This document shows, in pieces, positions 46,167-54,061 of a DNA stretch of 64,000 bases. The first letter of the stretch is position 1. Every line of letters begins with the position of its first letter. Position numbers and translations under genes: made by a program. Location: the NCBI RefSeq assembly GCF_900091615.1, contig NZ_FMIA01000002.1, positions 620,001-684,000 on the forward strand, in the 5' to 3' direction. This DNA comes from Micromonospora yangpuensis (GTDB lineage: Bacteria > Actinomycetota > Actinomycetes > Mycobacteriales > Micromonosporaceae). The notes under the pieces were generated by a model. That model had not been told where the DNA came from and made no database searches. It worked only from the letters and a program-made list of their open reading frames with translations.

Positions 46167-47177
46167 TCAGAGCAGCGAGACGTGTACGTGGTCGGTGTGG
46201 TTCGACGGTCCGCTGTAGGAGCTCCAGCCGGTGGCCGGGAACCAGATCTGCCGGTTCCAGATGACGTAGTAGATGCCCAGCCGGTCGGCGTTGCGTACCA
46301 GGAACGCGGTCAGGTTGTTGCCGTACATCCGGGTGTCGTTGTTGTGCCAGGGCGCGAAGCCGCTGTTCTGCAGCGACCAGTCACAGGCCCGGCCCTTGGG
46401 GTGCTCCCACGGGCCACCGGGGCGGTAGCAGCCGACGAACCGGTCGAAGCCGGCCCGCTTGACCTCCTTGTACATGTGCAGCGTGCGCGCCGTGATGCAA
46501 CCGGAGGTGGTGGGGTCGTTCTCGGTACAGCTCATCGGGCGCCAGTTGCCGTTGGCGTCGCGGCCCGGGGCGATCTTGGCCACCGGTGACGTGGCCACCA
46601 CCAGGCCCCCGGTCAGGCCGGTGCCGCCGACGAGGGCGAGCGACTTCTCCGCCTCCCGCTTCTGCTTGGCCATCACCGAGGCCTGCTTCTGCTGCTCGCG
46701 TACCTCGGCGTCCAGGGCCTGCTTGGCCTGATCGGCCTTGTCCTTGACCGTCTGCACCTCGGCCAGCTTTCGGGCGTTGACCATGTTCAGCTCGTCGAGC
46801 GCCTGGGCCCGCTGGACGAACGAGTCCGGCGCGTTGCTCTCCAGCAGCATGGCCATCCCGCCGATCCGGCCGCTGCGGTACGACTGGGCGGCGATCCGAC
46901 CGACCTGCGGGGCCAGCTCGTCCAGCTCGTTCTGGGCGCGGCGCACCTCCATGTCGAGCTGCAGCTGCCGCTTCTTGGACTTCTCCAGCTTGGACTTGGC
47001 CTGGGTGTAGCTGCGGTTGGTCGTCTCGATGACGTCGTTGAGCAGCTTCGAGTCGCCGTCCTCGTGCCCCGAGGGCTGGGCGGGCTGAGCCATGGCCGGC
47101 AGCGGGCCGGAGAAGATGGCCAGTGCGGTGAGCACGGCCGCCGCCGGCGTCAACCAGCGGCGTAGGAGTGCCGTCAC
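46167..47177 (-). CDS. Secreted coiled-coil protein with M15-like peptidase domain
   Basis: A 336-residue exported protein. A signal peptide covers about 1-30 (cleavage after PAMA). A coiled coil runs from about 45 to 180 with SKLEKSKKRQLQLDMEVRRA. The C-terminal domain (about 205-336) carries HPKGRACDW and DHVHVS, a His-x6-Asp and His-x-His pattern like the zinc site of M15/VanY-type peptidases, plus conserved cysteines (SCTENDP, GCIT, GCYRPGG). It probably acts on the cell wall. The gene is preceded by a c-di-AMP riboswitch; GTG start with GGAAGGGA 5 bases upstream, directly after the riboswitch. Confidence 0.88.
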   Translation of the reverse strand: MTALLRRWLTPAAAVLTALAIFSGPLPAMAQPAQPSGHEDGDSKLLNDVIETTNRSYTQAKSKLEKSKKRQLQLDMEVRRAQNELDELAPQVGRIAAQSYRSGRIGGMAMLLESNAPDSFVQRAQALDELNMVNARKLAEVQTVKDKADQAKQALDAEVREQQKQASVMAKQKREAEKSLALVGGTGLTGGLVVATSPVAKIAPGRDANGNWRPMSCTENDPTTSGCITARTLHMYKEVKRAGFDRFVGCYRPGGPWEHPKGRACDWSLQNSGFAPWHNNDTRMYGNNLTAFLVRNADRLGIYYVIWNRQIWFPATGWSSYSGPSNHTDHVHVSLL

Positions 47178-47190
47178 AGTCGTCCCTTCC

Positions 47191-47310
47191 GTCGGCCGCC
47201 GACCGGGTTAGCTGACGGGTTCGGGACGGAAGTGGCCCCTACCGCTGGTGCGGATTCACCCCATGTACCTGGTTCCCCGGCTCGCCGTTCGGCGATTGGG
47301 CGGCGGTACC
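47191..47310 (-). ncRNA. ydaO-yuaA (c-di-AMP) riboswitch
   Basis: On the minus strand this leader contains the conserved blocks of the actinobacterial ydaO motif in order: GGGGAACC, GGGGTGAATCCGC, GGTAGGGGC, CTTCCGTCCCGAACCCG and TCAGCTAACC, closed by a GCCGCC/GGCGGC helix at its ends. The ribosome-binding site of the peptidase-like gene lies immediately downstream. In Streptomyces and mycobacteria this element controls cell-wall hydrolase genes and senses cyclic di-AMP; in most cases binding reduces expression. Confidence 0.93.
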
Positions 47311-47478
47311 GCTGGCGCGGGTGCGCGCCTTCGGCGGTGACCGGCAGCGAGGTTACCCGAGAGTCGGCGCTGGGATCTACGTCCGGATGCCGACTCAACG
47401 CGTAATTTCTCCGCGATGTCGCGTGACCAGTGATGTGCTTCTCATCAATGGAGTCGTCGGCGGTCACGCTGAGGAGTG
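47311..47478. promoter_or_regulatory. Upstream leader and promoter region of the riboswitch gene
   Basis: About 170 bases between the riboswitch and the stop of the YibE/F gene. It is less GC-rich near 47395-47460. A promoter for the riboswitch transcript must lie here; I cannot name the -10 and -35 boxes with certainty. No gene seen. Confidence 0.4.
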
Positions 47479-48852
47479 TCACCATGCGGTGTCGGTGCTC
47501 CTTTCTTGGTCGGGCCACCTCGCGGGGGCGTCGGGGGACTGACTGGCGGCCCGGGGTGCGCTCAGTGCCTGGAGCGCGTCGTCCCGCGGTGCGGGCGGGC
47601 GGGCCGAGCCGGTGCCGCCACCAGGCGGGGTGGGGGCTCCGGCGGTGGTGGCGGCCCGGTCGGTGGCGGTGCCCCGACCGGCGGCGGTCACCAGCGCGGC
47701 GAGCGCGGTGGTGAGCGGTACGGCGGCGATCAGCCCGAGCGTGGCGACCGCGCTACGGACGATCTCCTGGGCCAGGAACTCGCTGGTCAGCACCTGACTG
47801 ACCGGTCGGGAGTCGGCGACCAGCAGAAGCAGCAGAGGCAACGACGCGCCCGCGTACGCCAACACGATGGTGTTGACGACGGACGCGATGTGCGCCCGGC
47901 CGACCCGGGTGGCCGACCGGTAGAGCTGGAGCCGGGACAGTCCCGGGTTCGCGTGGGCCAGTTCGGTGACCGTGGCGGCCTGGGTGACCGTGACGTCGTC
48001 CAGCACCCCGAGGGAACCGATGATGATCCCGGCGAGCAGCAGCCCGTGCAGGTCGACGTTGCCCTGGAACATCGACAGGGTGGTGGCCTCCTCGGTGCCG
48101 TACCCGGTCAGGTGGGTGGCGGCGGTGGCCGCGCTGCCGAGCAGACCGGTGACCACCAGGCTGCCCAGCGTGCCGAGCACGGCCACCGAGGTCTGGGCGC
48201 TGATGCCGTGGGTGAGGTACAGCACCACGAACATGATCAGTGCGGCGCCGACCACCGCGACCAGCAGCGGTGACCGGCCGGCGCTGATGCCGGGCAGCAC
48301 GAAGGTGAGCAGGATGGCGAAGCTCGCCACCAGGCCACCGAGCGCGGCCAGGCCGCGCCACCGGCCGAAGGCCACGATCGCGGCAGCGAAGAGGACGGCC
48401 AACCAGATCAGCGGCTTGCCCCGCTGGTGCTCGGCGATGTTGTAGCTGCTCGACTCGGGGTCGGCCGGATCGGTCAACTCCACCAGGACGATCTCGTCAC
48501 CGACGGCGATGGTCGGCGCCCCCGGACCGTCCGGGATCGGCGTCTCGACCTGCTGCCCCTCGTCGGGTCCCTGCTCGACCCGGACGGTGGCGGTGCCGCA
48601 CGGGCCCTCGGGGGCGGACGCGGGGCCCTCCGGGGTCGGCGCGGCAGGTGGGCACGCCTCGGTCACCACCCGGGTCACCGTGCCGTGGTACCGGGGCACG
48701 TCCCCGCCCCCGTCGACCTGCGGTGCCCGGTCCGGCCAGAGGATCAGCGCGGCGACCAGGGTGACGAGGAAGAGCGGCACCACGGTCGCGACGAGGACCC
48801 GCCGTACCCCCGGCGGGGTGGGCGGGGCGGGACGGCTGTGGTCGGCACCCAT
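47479..48852 (-). CDS. YibE/F family membrane protein
   Basis: A 457-residue protein with one N-terminal span, an extracytoplasmic domain of about 110 residues and about seven further spans. The YibE/F region shows LTHGISAQTSVAVLGTLGSL, GNVDLHGLLLAGIIIGSLGV and DDVTVTQAATVTEL, the family core. The last 75 residues are a disordered Pro/Ala/Arg-rich tail. Function unknown. The ATG at 48852 fits better than an in-frame start 24 codons upstream. Confidence 0.9.
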   Translation of the reverse strand: MGADHSRPAPPTPPGVRRVLVATVVPLFLVTLVAALILWPDRAPQVDGGGDVPRYHGTVTRVVTEACPPAAPTPEGPASAPEGPCGTATVRVEQGPDEGQQVETPIPDGPGAPTIAVGDEIVLVELTDPADPESSSYNIAEHQRGKPLIWLAVLFAAAIVAFGRWRGLAALGGLVASFAILLTFVLPGISAGRSPLLVAVVGAALIMFVVLYLTHGISAQTSVAVLGTLGSLVVTGLLGSAATAATHLTGYGTEEATTLSMFQGNVDLHGLLLAGIIIGSLGVLDDVTVTQAATVTELAHANPGLSRLQLYRSATRVGRAHIASVVNTIVLAYAGASLPLLLLLVADSRPVSQVLTSEFLAQEIVRSAVATLGLIAAVPLTTALAALVTAAGRGTATDRAATTAGAPTPPGGGTGSARPPAPRDDALQALSAPRAASQSPDAPARWPDQERSTDTAW

Positions 48853-49047
48853 CTGCGACTCTCTCCAAACGATCCACGACGGATTACGTGTCGCCGCGCC
48901 GGTCGGTTCACTCGGCCGGCACACCGGTCCGGTTCGCGGCGTTGCGTGCCGGAGTGGTCACGGACTGCGAACCGGGGGCGGCGGTGGGACCCGGATGCCC
49001 GTCGCGGGAATGGTAGCCACTCGGCCGACGGGTGCGGAGGTTGTGGG

Positions 49048-49347
49048 TCAGCCGCGCTTCATCAGCCGGCCGACGGCGGCCATCATCTCGGTGGCCATCT
49101 CGTCGGCGTGCCCCTCGGCGGCGCCCTCCTGCATGCAGTGCCGGGCGTGCCCGTCCAGCAGGCCGAGAGCGACCTTGTCCAGGGCGGCCTGGATCGCCGA
49201 GATCTGGGTCAGCACGTCGATGCAGTAACGGTCCTCGTCCACCATCTTCTCGATGCCCCGGACCTGACCCTCGACCCGGCGCAGCCGAGCGAGAAGCTGG
49301 TCCTTGCTGGCGGTGTAGCCCCGGGTGGGGGGCGTCGAAGTGGTCAT
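49048..49347 (-). CDS. csoR: Copper-sensing repressor CsoR
   Basis: A 99-residue DUF156 helical repressor. The copper(I) ligands are spaced exactly as in M. tuberculosis CsoR: Cys42, His67 and Cys71 (RYCIDVLTQI and DGHARHCMQEG), so copper is the expected signal. The N-terminal SKDQLLARLRRVEGQVRGIE is the family DNA-binding helix. Divergent from copZ-copA across a 118-base region with two palindromes. Metal-free protein would repress, and copper would release it. Confidence 0.95.
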   Translation of the reverse strand: MTTSTPPTRGYTASKDQLLARLRRVEGQVRGIEKMVDEDRYCIDVLTQISAIQAALDKVALGLLDGHARHCMQEGAAEGHADEMATEMMAAVGRLMKRG

Positions 49348-49365
49348 GTTCGCCAGGGTACGCCC

Positions 49366-49380
49366 TACCCCCGGCGGGTA
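49366..49380. promoter_or_regulatory. Putative CsoR operator 1
   Basis: TACCCCCGGCGGGTA: TACCC and GGGTA arms around a five-base centre, resembling known CsoR boxes. It lies 19 bases before the csoR start, so it could mediate autoregulation. Confidence 0.65.
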
Positions 49381-49417
49381 TTCCAGGACAAATTACCCCT
49401 ACCCGGTAGTGGTTGAG

Positions 49418-49434
49418 ATACCCCCCATGGGTAT
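49418..49434. promoter_or_regulatory. Putative CsoR operator 2
   Basis: ATACCCCCCATGGGTAT is an inverted repeat (ATACCC/GGGTAT) close to the CsoR consensus, ending 31 bases before the copZ start, where bound repressor would block its promoter. Confidence 0.75.
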
Positions 49435-49465
49435 ATGGTGGGCTCCGGTCGAGAGGAGTACGGAC

Positions 49466-49675
49466 ATGGTCACCGACATCTACCAGGTGCAGGGCATGAC
49501 CTGCGGGCACTGCGTGCAGGCGGTGAGCGCCGAGGTCGGCGCGCTGGCCGGGGTCGACGAGGTCCAGGTGGACCTGGCAAGTGGTCAGGTCACCGTCACC
49601 AGTGCGGAGCCGCTGGACCCGGCCGCCGTCCGGGCCGCCGTCGACGAGGCCGGTTACGACCTCGTGGACCGGTGA
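49466..49675 (+). CDS. copZ: Copper chaperone CopZ (heavy-metal-associated domain)
   Basis: A 69-residue HMA-fold protein with the metal-binding motif GMTCGHC (Cys13, Cys16) that carries copper(I) to CopA. The ATG at 49466 has GAGAGGAG upstream. Its stop overlaps the start of the next small gene as GTGA, so translation is probably coupled. First gene of the CsoR-controlled operon. Confidence 0.94.
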   Translation: MVTDIYQVQGMTCGHCVQAVSAEVGALAGVDEVQVDLASGQVTVTSAEPLDPAAVRAAVDEAGYDLVDR

Positions 49676-49845
49676 ACACGGCGGCCAGGCTGGCCGGGTT
49701 CCTGCTCGGCCTCGTGGTGGTCTTCGGTGCGGCGTACGGGGTCGGCCAGGCGGTCGGCCCCCGCACCCCCGGCACCCCACCCCCGGCCAGCCCCAGCCTC
49801 AGCCCTTCGGGTTCACCCGGCGTGCCGGGTCACGGGCACAACTGA
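49672..49845 (+). CDS. Small membrane protein with His-rich tail, between copZ and copA
   Basis: A 57-residue protein starting at the GTG that overlaps the copZ stop. Residues 5-27 are one membrane span (ARLAGFLLGLVVVFGAAYGV). The exported or cytoplasmic tail is Pro/Ser-rich and ends GVPGHGHN, a potential metal-binding end. It is followed by copA after 12 bases. No family recognised; its place and tail suggest a part in copper handling, an inference. Confidence 0.7.
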   Translation: MNTAARLAGFLLGLVVVFGAAYGVGQAVGPRTPGTPPPASPSLSPSGSPGVPGHGHN

Positions 49846-49857
49846 CGGGAGCGGAGT

Positions 49858-52251
49858 GTGACCACCACCGGCAAGCCCCTGGAGTCGGCACCCCACCGGA
49901 TCGAACTGGCCATCGGCGGGATGACCTGCGCCTCCTGTGCCGCCCGGATCGAGAAGAAGCTGAACCGGATGGACGGGGTCACCGCCACGGTCAACTACGC
50001 CACCGAGAAGGCCACTGTCGACTACGGCGCGGCGACCACCCCGGACGACCTGATCGCCACGGTGCGCAGGACCGGCTACACCGCCGCCCTGCCGCCCCCG
50101 CCGGCCCCCGCCGCCGAGCCGACCGGCACCGGCCCGACCGCCGCAGGATCGACCGCCGCCGCCGCTGGGCCGGCCGATCCGGTGCGTACCCGGTTCTGGG
50201 TGTCGGTGCTGCTCAGCGTCCCGGTGGTGGTGCTGGCGATGGTGCCGGCCTGGCAGTTCACCTACTGGCAGTGGCTGTCGTTGGTGCTGGCCGCACCGGT
50301 GGTGGTCTACGGCGGAGCGCCGTTCCACCGGGCCGCCTGGGTCAACCTGCGCCACGGCGCGGCGACCATGGACACCCTGGTCTCGCTGGGCACCCTGGCC
50401 GCGTTCGGCTGGTCGGTCTGGGCGCTCTTCCTCGGCACCGCCGGCGAGCCGGGCATGACCCACCCGTTCAGCCTGGCCATCTCCCGCACCGACGGCGCCG
50501 GCAACATCTACCTGGAGGCGGCGGCCGGGGTGACCACGTTCATCCTGGCCGGCCGCTACTTCGAGGCGCGGGCCAAGCGGACCGCCGGGGCGGCGCTGCG
50601 CGCCCTGCTGGAGCTGGGTGCCAAGGACGTCGCCGTGCTGCGTGCCGGGGTGGAGACCCGGGTGCCGGTGGGCCAGCTGGTGGTGGGTGACCGGTTCGTC
50701 GTCCGCCCCGGCGAGAAGATCGCCACCGACGGCGTGGTCGACGAGGGCACCTCCGCCGTCGACGCGAGCATGCTCACCGGTGAGTCCGTACCGGTGGAGG
50801 TCGGCCCCGGTTCGGCCGTGGTCGGTGCGACGGTCAACGCGGGCGGCCGGCTGGTGGTCACCGTCACCCGGGTCGGCGCGGACACCCAGCTCGCTCAGAT
50901 GGCCCGGCTGGTGGAGCAGGCCCAGACCGGCAAGGCGGCCGTGCAGCGGCTCGCCGACCGGATCTCCGGCGTCTTCGTACCGATCGTGATCGCACTCGCC
51001 GTCGGCACCCTCGGCTGGTGGCTCGGCGTCGGCGCCGGACCGGCGGCGGCCTTCACCGCCGCGGTGGCGGTGTTGATCATCGCCTGTCCCTGCGCGCTCG
51101 GCCTGGCCACGCCGACCGCTCTGCTGGTCGGTACCGGCCGGGGCGCGCAACTCGGCATCCTGATCAAGGGGCCGGAGGTGCTGGAGTCGACCCGACAGGT
51201 CGACACCGTGGTGCTGGACAAGACCGGCACCGTCACCACCGGCCGGATGACGCTGGTGGATGTCGTACCCGCCGCCGACCAGGACCGCGCCGAATTGCTG
51301 CGGCTGGCCGGCGCCGTGGAGGCCGCCAGCGAGCACCCGATCGCCCGCGCCATCGCCACCGCCGCCGAGCGGTCCACCGCCCCGGAGCCCGCCGCAGCGG
51401 CCGAGCAGCCCACCGCCGAGGGTTCCGCCCCGGCCGCCGAGCAGCCCACCGCTGCGGTTCCCACCGCGGCGGCCGTCGGGAAGCCGGGGCCGGCCGGGTT
51501 GCCGCCGGTCAGCGGGTTCGCCAACGTCGAGGGGCTCGGTGTCACCGGGACGGTGGAGCGGCGGCAGGTGCTGGTCGGTCGGCTCCGGTTGGTGCGCGAG
51601 CGCGAGGTCGACGTACCGGTGGAGGTGCGGCGGGCGGTGACCGAGGCGGAGGCCGGCGGCCGGACGGCGGTGGTGGCGGCCTGGGACGGCCGGGCCCGGG
51701 GCGTCCTCGTGGTGGCCGACGTGGTCAAGCCCACCAGTCGGGCCGCGATCGACCGGCTGCGGGCGATGGGCCTGCGGCCGGTCCTGCTCACCGGGGACAA
51801 CGCCACCGTCGCCCGGGCCACCGCGGCCGAGGTGGGCATCGACGAGGTGATCGCCGAGGTGCTGCCGGCCGGCAAGGTCGAGGTGGTCGAGCGGCTGCAG
51901 GGCGAGGGCCGGGTGGTGGCCATGGTCGGTGACGGGATCAACGACGCCGCCGCGCTCGCCCGGGCCGACCTGGGCCTGGCCATGGGTACGGGCACCGACG
52001 TGGCCATCGAGGCGAGCGACCTGACCCTGGTCCGGGGTGACCTGACCGCCGTACCCGAGGCGATCCGGCTTGCCCGGCACACCCTGCGGATCATCCGGCA
52101 GAACCTGTTCTGGGCCTTCGCCTACAACGTGGCCGCCCTGCCACTGGCCGCCGCCGGCCTGCTGAATCCCATGATCGCCGGCGCCGCGATGGCCTTCTCC
52201 TCGGTCTTCGTGGTGGCCAACAGCCTGCGCCTGCGTGCCTTCACGCCCTGA
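49858..52251 (+). CDS. copA: Copper-exporting P-type ATPase CopA
   Basis: A 797-residue P1B-type ATPase that exports copper(I). An N-terminal HMA domain has GMTCASC (Cys24, Cys27). Further motifs are the actuator TGES in SMLTGESVP, the membrane metal site [10 protein letters not shown], the phosphorylation site DKTGTVTTG, the HP motif SEHPIARAI, and [10 protein letters not shown]. Eight membrane spans are expected. An insertion of about 45 residues rich in Ala, Glu, Pro and Thr (AAEQPTA repeats, about residues 505-550) interrupts the nucleotide-binding domain. GTG start. Under CsoR control by context. Confidence 0.96.
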   Translation: MTTTGKPLESAPHRIELAIGGMTCASCAARIEKKLNRMDGVTATVNYATEKATVDYGAATTPDDLIATVRRTGYTAALPPPPAPAAEPTGTGPTAAGSTAAAAGPADPVRTRFWVSVLLSVPVVVLAMVPAWQFTYWQWLSLVLAAPVVVYGGAPFHRAAWVNLRHGAATMDTLVSLGTLAAFGWSVWALFLGTAGEPGMTHPFSLAISRTDGAGNIYLEAAAGVTTFILAGRYFEARAKRTAGAALRALLELGAKDVAVLRAGVETRVPVGQLVVGDRFVVRPGEKIATDGVVDEGTSAVDASMLTGESVPVEVGPGSAVVGATVNAGGRLVVTVTRVGADTQLAQMARLVEQAQTGKAAVQRLADRISGVFVPIVIALAVGTLGWWLGVGAGPAAAFTAAVAVLIIACPCALGLATPTALLVGTGRGAQLGILIKGPEVLESTRQVDTVVLDKTGTVTTGRMTLVDVVPAADQDRAELLRLAGAVEAASEHPIARAIATAAERSTAPEPAAAAEQPTAEGSAPAAEQPTAAVPTAAAVGKPGPAGLPPVSGFANVEGLGVTGTVERRQVLVGRLRLVREREVDVPVEVRRAVTEAEAGGRTAVVAAWDGRARGVLVVADVVKPTSRAAIDRLRAMGLRPVLLTGDNATVARATAAEVGIDEVIAEVLPAGKVEVVERLQGEGRVVAMVGDGINDAAALARADLGLAMGTGTDVAIEASDLTLVRGDLTAVPEAIRLARHTLRIIRQNLFWAFAYNVAALPLAAAGLLNPMIAGAAMAFSSVFVVANSLRLRAFTP

Positions 52252-52350
52252 CCTGCCGACAAAAGTGTGCCGGCCGGGGGTTGGCGGCCGGCACCGAGGG
52301 TAAATCAGAGCCAACAGCGATGGCTTTGATGACGGTAGGAGTTGATAACG

Positions 52351-52524
52351 ATGGGTTTCGACGACAAGGTTGACAACACTGGTCAGAACGTGGCTGGCAA
52401 GGTCAAGGAGGGCGCCGGTCGCGCCACCGACAACGAGCGCCTGGAGGCCGAGGGTCGCAGCGACCAGACCGGCGCCAAGCTCAAGCAGGCCGGCGAGAAG
52501 ATCAAGGACGCCTTCAAGAGCTGA
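52351..52524 (+). CDS. CsbD family stress protein
   Basis: A 57-residue hydrophilic protein starting MGFDDKVDNTGQNVAGKVKE, with GAGRATDNERLEAEGRSDQT and a lysine-rich end, matching the CsbD family, whose members are general-stress induced in Bacillus and other bacteria; molecular function unknown. TAGGAG lies 9 bases before the ATG. A strong hairpin follows. Confidence 0.93.
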   Translation: MGFDDKVDNTGQNVAGKVKEGAGRATDNERLEAEGRSDQTGAKLKQAGEKIKDAFKS

Positions 52525-52547
52525 GCCAGCCCCAGGAGTACGCGCAC

Positions 52548-52584
52548 CACTGTGCCGGGTCGATCACATCGACCCGGCACAGTG
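52548..52584. terminator. Perfect 17-bp hairpin after the CsbD gene
   Basis: Arms 52548-52564 and 52568-52584 (starting CACTGTGCCGGGTCGAT) are exact complements with a 3-base CAC loop. It lies 24 bases after the CsbD stop and is a strong terminator candidate, although it has no T-tract. Confidence 0.9.
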
Positions 52585-52775
52585 CTAACGTCGCCCGGCA
52601 GCTCGGTCGGCACGGAGTCCTGGCCACGTACGACGGGTGGGGACACGGCGTCTACACCCGTGGCTGGCAGGACCCCGACACCCAGGGCTGCATGACGACC
52701 GTGATCGACACCTACCTGATCACCACCACCCCACCCACCCACGACACCCACTGCCCCGCCATCGAGCCGCGTTGA
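52584..52775 (+). pseudogene. C-terminal remnant of a TAP-like alpha/beta hydrolase
   Basis: The frame ending at TGA 52773-52775 reads ANVARQLGRHGVLATYDGWG then HGVYTR, and later GCMTTVIDTYLI and a final HCPAIEPR. The pattern DGWGH...C...YL...C-P fits the C-terminus of secreted TAP-like hydrolases (tripeptidyl aminopeptidase type). The catalytic His would be the one after DGWG. No start codon or N-terminal part exists: the upstream border is the terminator hairpin. It is a deletion remnant. Confidence 0.75.
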
Positions 52776-52815
52776 GATCGTGGACGGTTTCCGCCCGTGG
52801 GACCGTCCACGATCT
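52775..52815. terminator. 14-bp hairpin at the end of the hydrolase remnant
   Basis: Arms 52775-52788 (AGATCGTGGACGGT) and 52802-52815 are exact complements with a 13-base loop. It probably ended the transcript of the lost hydrolase gene. Confidence 0.8.
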
Positions 52816-52862
52816 GTTCGGTGCCGGGGTCGTTAAACCTTTTGCTGGTGGGGTCCGTCCTT

Positions 52863-53879
52863 ATGGGTATGGGTGTGGGGGCGGCAGGGCGGCGTGGTGG
52901 CGGGCGACAGCGGGCGGCCACAGGGCGGCGCGGTAGCGGGCTGGAGCGGGCGGCGGGGTTGCCCCGGTCGCACCGGCGGCGGCGTCGCAGGGCCGGTGGG
53001 CTGCCGGTGGCGGTGGTGGCGGCGCTCGTCCTGGTCACCGGTGGGGTCTGGACGGCGGACAACGGCGGGTTCGACGCGTTGCTTGTCGACGGGGTCGCCA
53101 CCGGCCGCCCGGTGGCCGGGGCCGCCGCTGATCCGGCCGGCGCGGTCGGCAACCCGGTCCGTACGGCGGCGACCGCCCCTCCGGAACCCACCCGGGCCAG
53201 CCAACCGGGGCCCACCTCGGGCGCGACGGCTGCGACCAGCCAACCGGTACCTGGCACCCCACCCGGGAGCGACCAGGCCGGCATCAGTTTCCCGCAGCGG
53301 GGCACCGAGCGGTGGAGCTTCGCCACCGTCCGGGGCGAGGTTGCCGGCAACGCCGGTGAGCTGCTGCGTTACCGGGTCGCGGTCGAGGATGGCATCACCA
53401 ACCTCGATGTGGAACTGTTCGGCCGGGAGGTCGCCACGATCCTCGCCGACGAGCGGGGTTGGACCGCCGACGGGCGGTGGCGGCTGCAGCGGGTCGGCGC
53501 GGGCAGCGCTGCCGACTTCACCATCCACCTGGCCACCCCGGTCACCCGCAGCCGGCTCTGCGGCGACCTCACCGACCGCTACACCTCCTGCCGCAACGGC
53601 GACCGGGTGGTACTCAACGTGGCCCGCTGGGTCAACGGGGTGCCGCACTTCGGCGACGACCTGGAGACCTACCGGCGATATCTGGTCAACCACGAGGTGG
53701 GGCACCGGCTCGGGCGCGGCCACGAGTTGTGCCCGCGCGCCGGCGGGCCGGCCCCGGTGATGCAGCAGCAGACGTTGGGGCTGCACGGCTGCCTCCCCAA
53801 CGCCTGGCCCCAGGTCGCCGGCCGGCAGCTCACCGGCCCCTCCGGCCAGTACGACGACCCGATCCCGAGCGGAAGCTGA
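52863..53879 (+). CDS. DUF3152 protein with metzincin-like zinc motif
   Basis: A protein of about 338 residues. After a basic Arg-rich start, one membrane span or signal anchor lies at about 47-65 (LPVAVVAALVLVTGGVW), followed by a Pro/Ala/Thr-rich linker and a DUF3152 domain at about 145-335. The domain contains HEVGHRLGRGH, with His277, His281 and His287, which is the full HExxHxxGxxH zinc-binding pattern of metzincin peptidases. A later MQQQTLGLHGC gives the Met-turn-like region. Probably an extracytoplasmic protease; not characterised. Start uncertain (ATG 52863 or upstream). Confidence 0.87.
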   Translation: MGMGVGAAGRRGGGRQRAATGRRGSGLERAAGLPRSHRRRRRRAGGLPVAVVAALVLVTGGVWTADNGGFDALLVDGVATGRPVAGAAADPAGAVGNPVRTAATAPPEPTRASQPGPTSGATAATSQPVPGTPPGSDQAGISFPQRGTERWSFATVRGEVAGNAGELLRYRVAVEDGITNLDVELFGREVATILADERGWTADGRWRLQRVGAGSAADFTIHLATPVTRSRLCGDLTDRYTSCRNGDRVVLNVARWVNGVPHFGDDLETYRRYLVNHEVGHRLGRGHELCPRAGGPAPVMQQQTLGLHGCLPNAWPQVAGRQLTGPSGQYDDPIPSGS

Positions 53880-53883
53880 CCCC

Positions 53884-53999
53884 CGGCCTGGCCTCGGCGG
53901 CCCGGCCTGGCCTCGGCGGCCCGGCCTGGCCTCGGCGGCCCGGCCTGGCCTCGGCGGCCCGGCCTGGCCTCGGCGGCCCGGCCTGGCCCCGGCGGCCCG
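53884..53999. repeat. 19-bp intergenic tandem array, 6 copies
   Basis: Five identical units of GGCCTGGCCTCGGCGGCCC and one variant (CCCC for CCTC) follow the DUF3152 stop by 4 bases. The unit is not a multiple of three and no reading frame is served. The converging methyltransferase gene ends at 54062. Confidence 0.93.
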
Positions 54000-54061
54000 G
54001 CCCGGCGCCGGCGCTGCCGTTGTGGAACCGGCGGAAGCTGACCCCGCCCGGCGTGGGTCGG

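Noticed and set aside
47174..47518. Small minus-strand frame across the riboswitch
   Set aside because: The conserved structured RNA motif explains this stretch, and the frame has no ribosome-binding site or family.
49813..52314. Minus-strand reading frame of over 800 codons opposite copA
   Set aside because: Antisense shadow caused by extreme GC content; no recognisable motif, while copA is complete on the plus strand.
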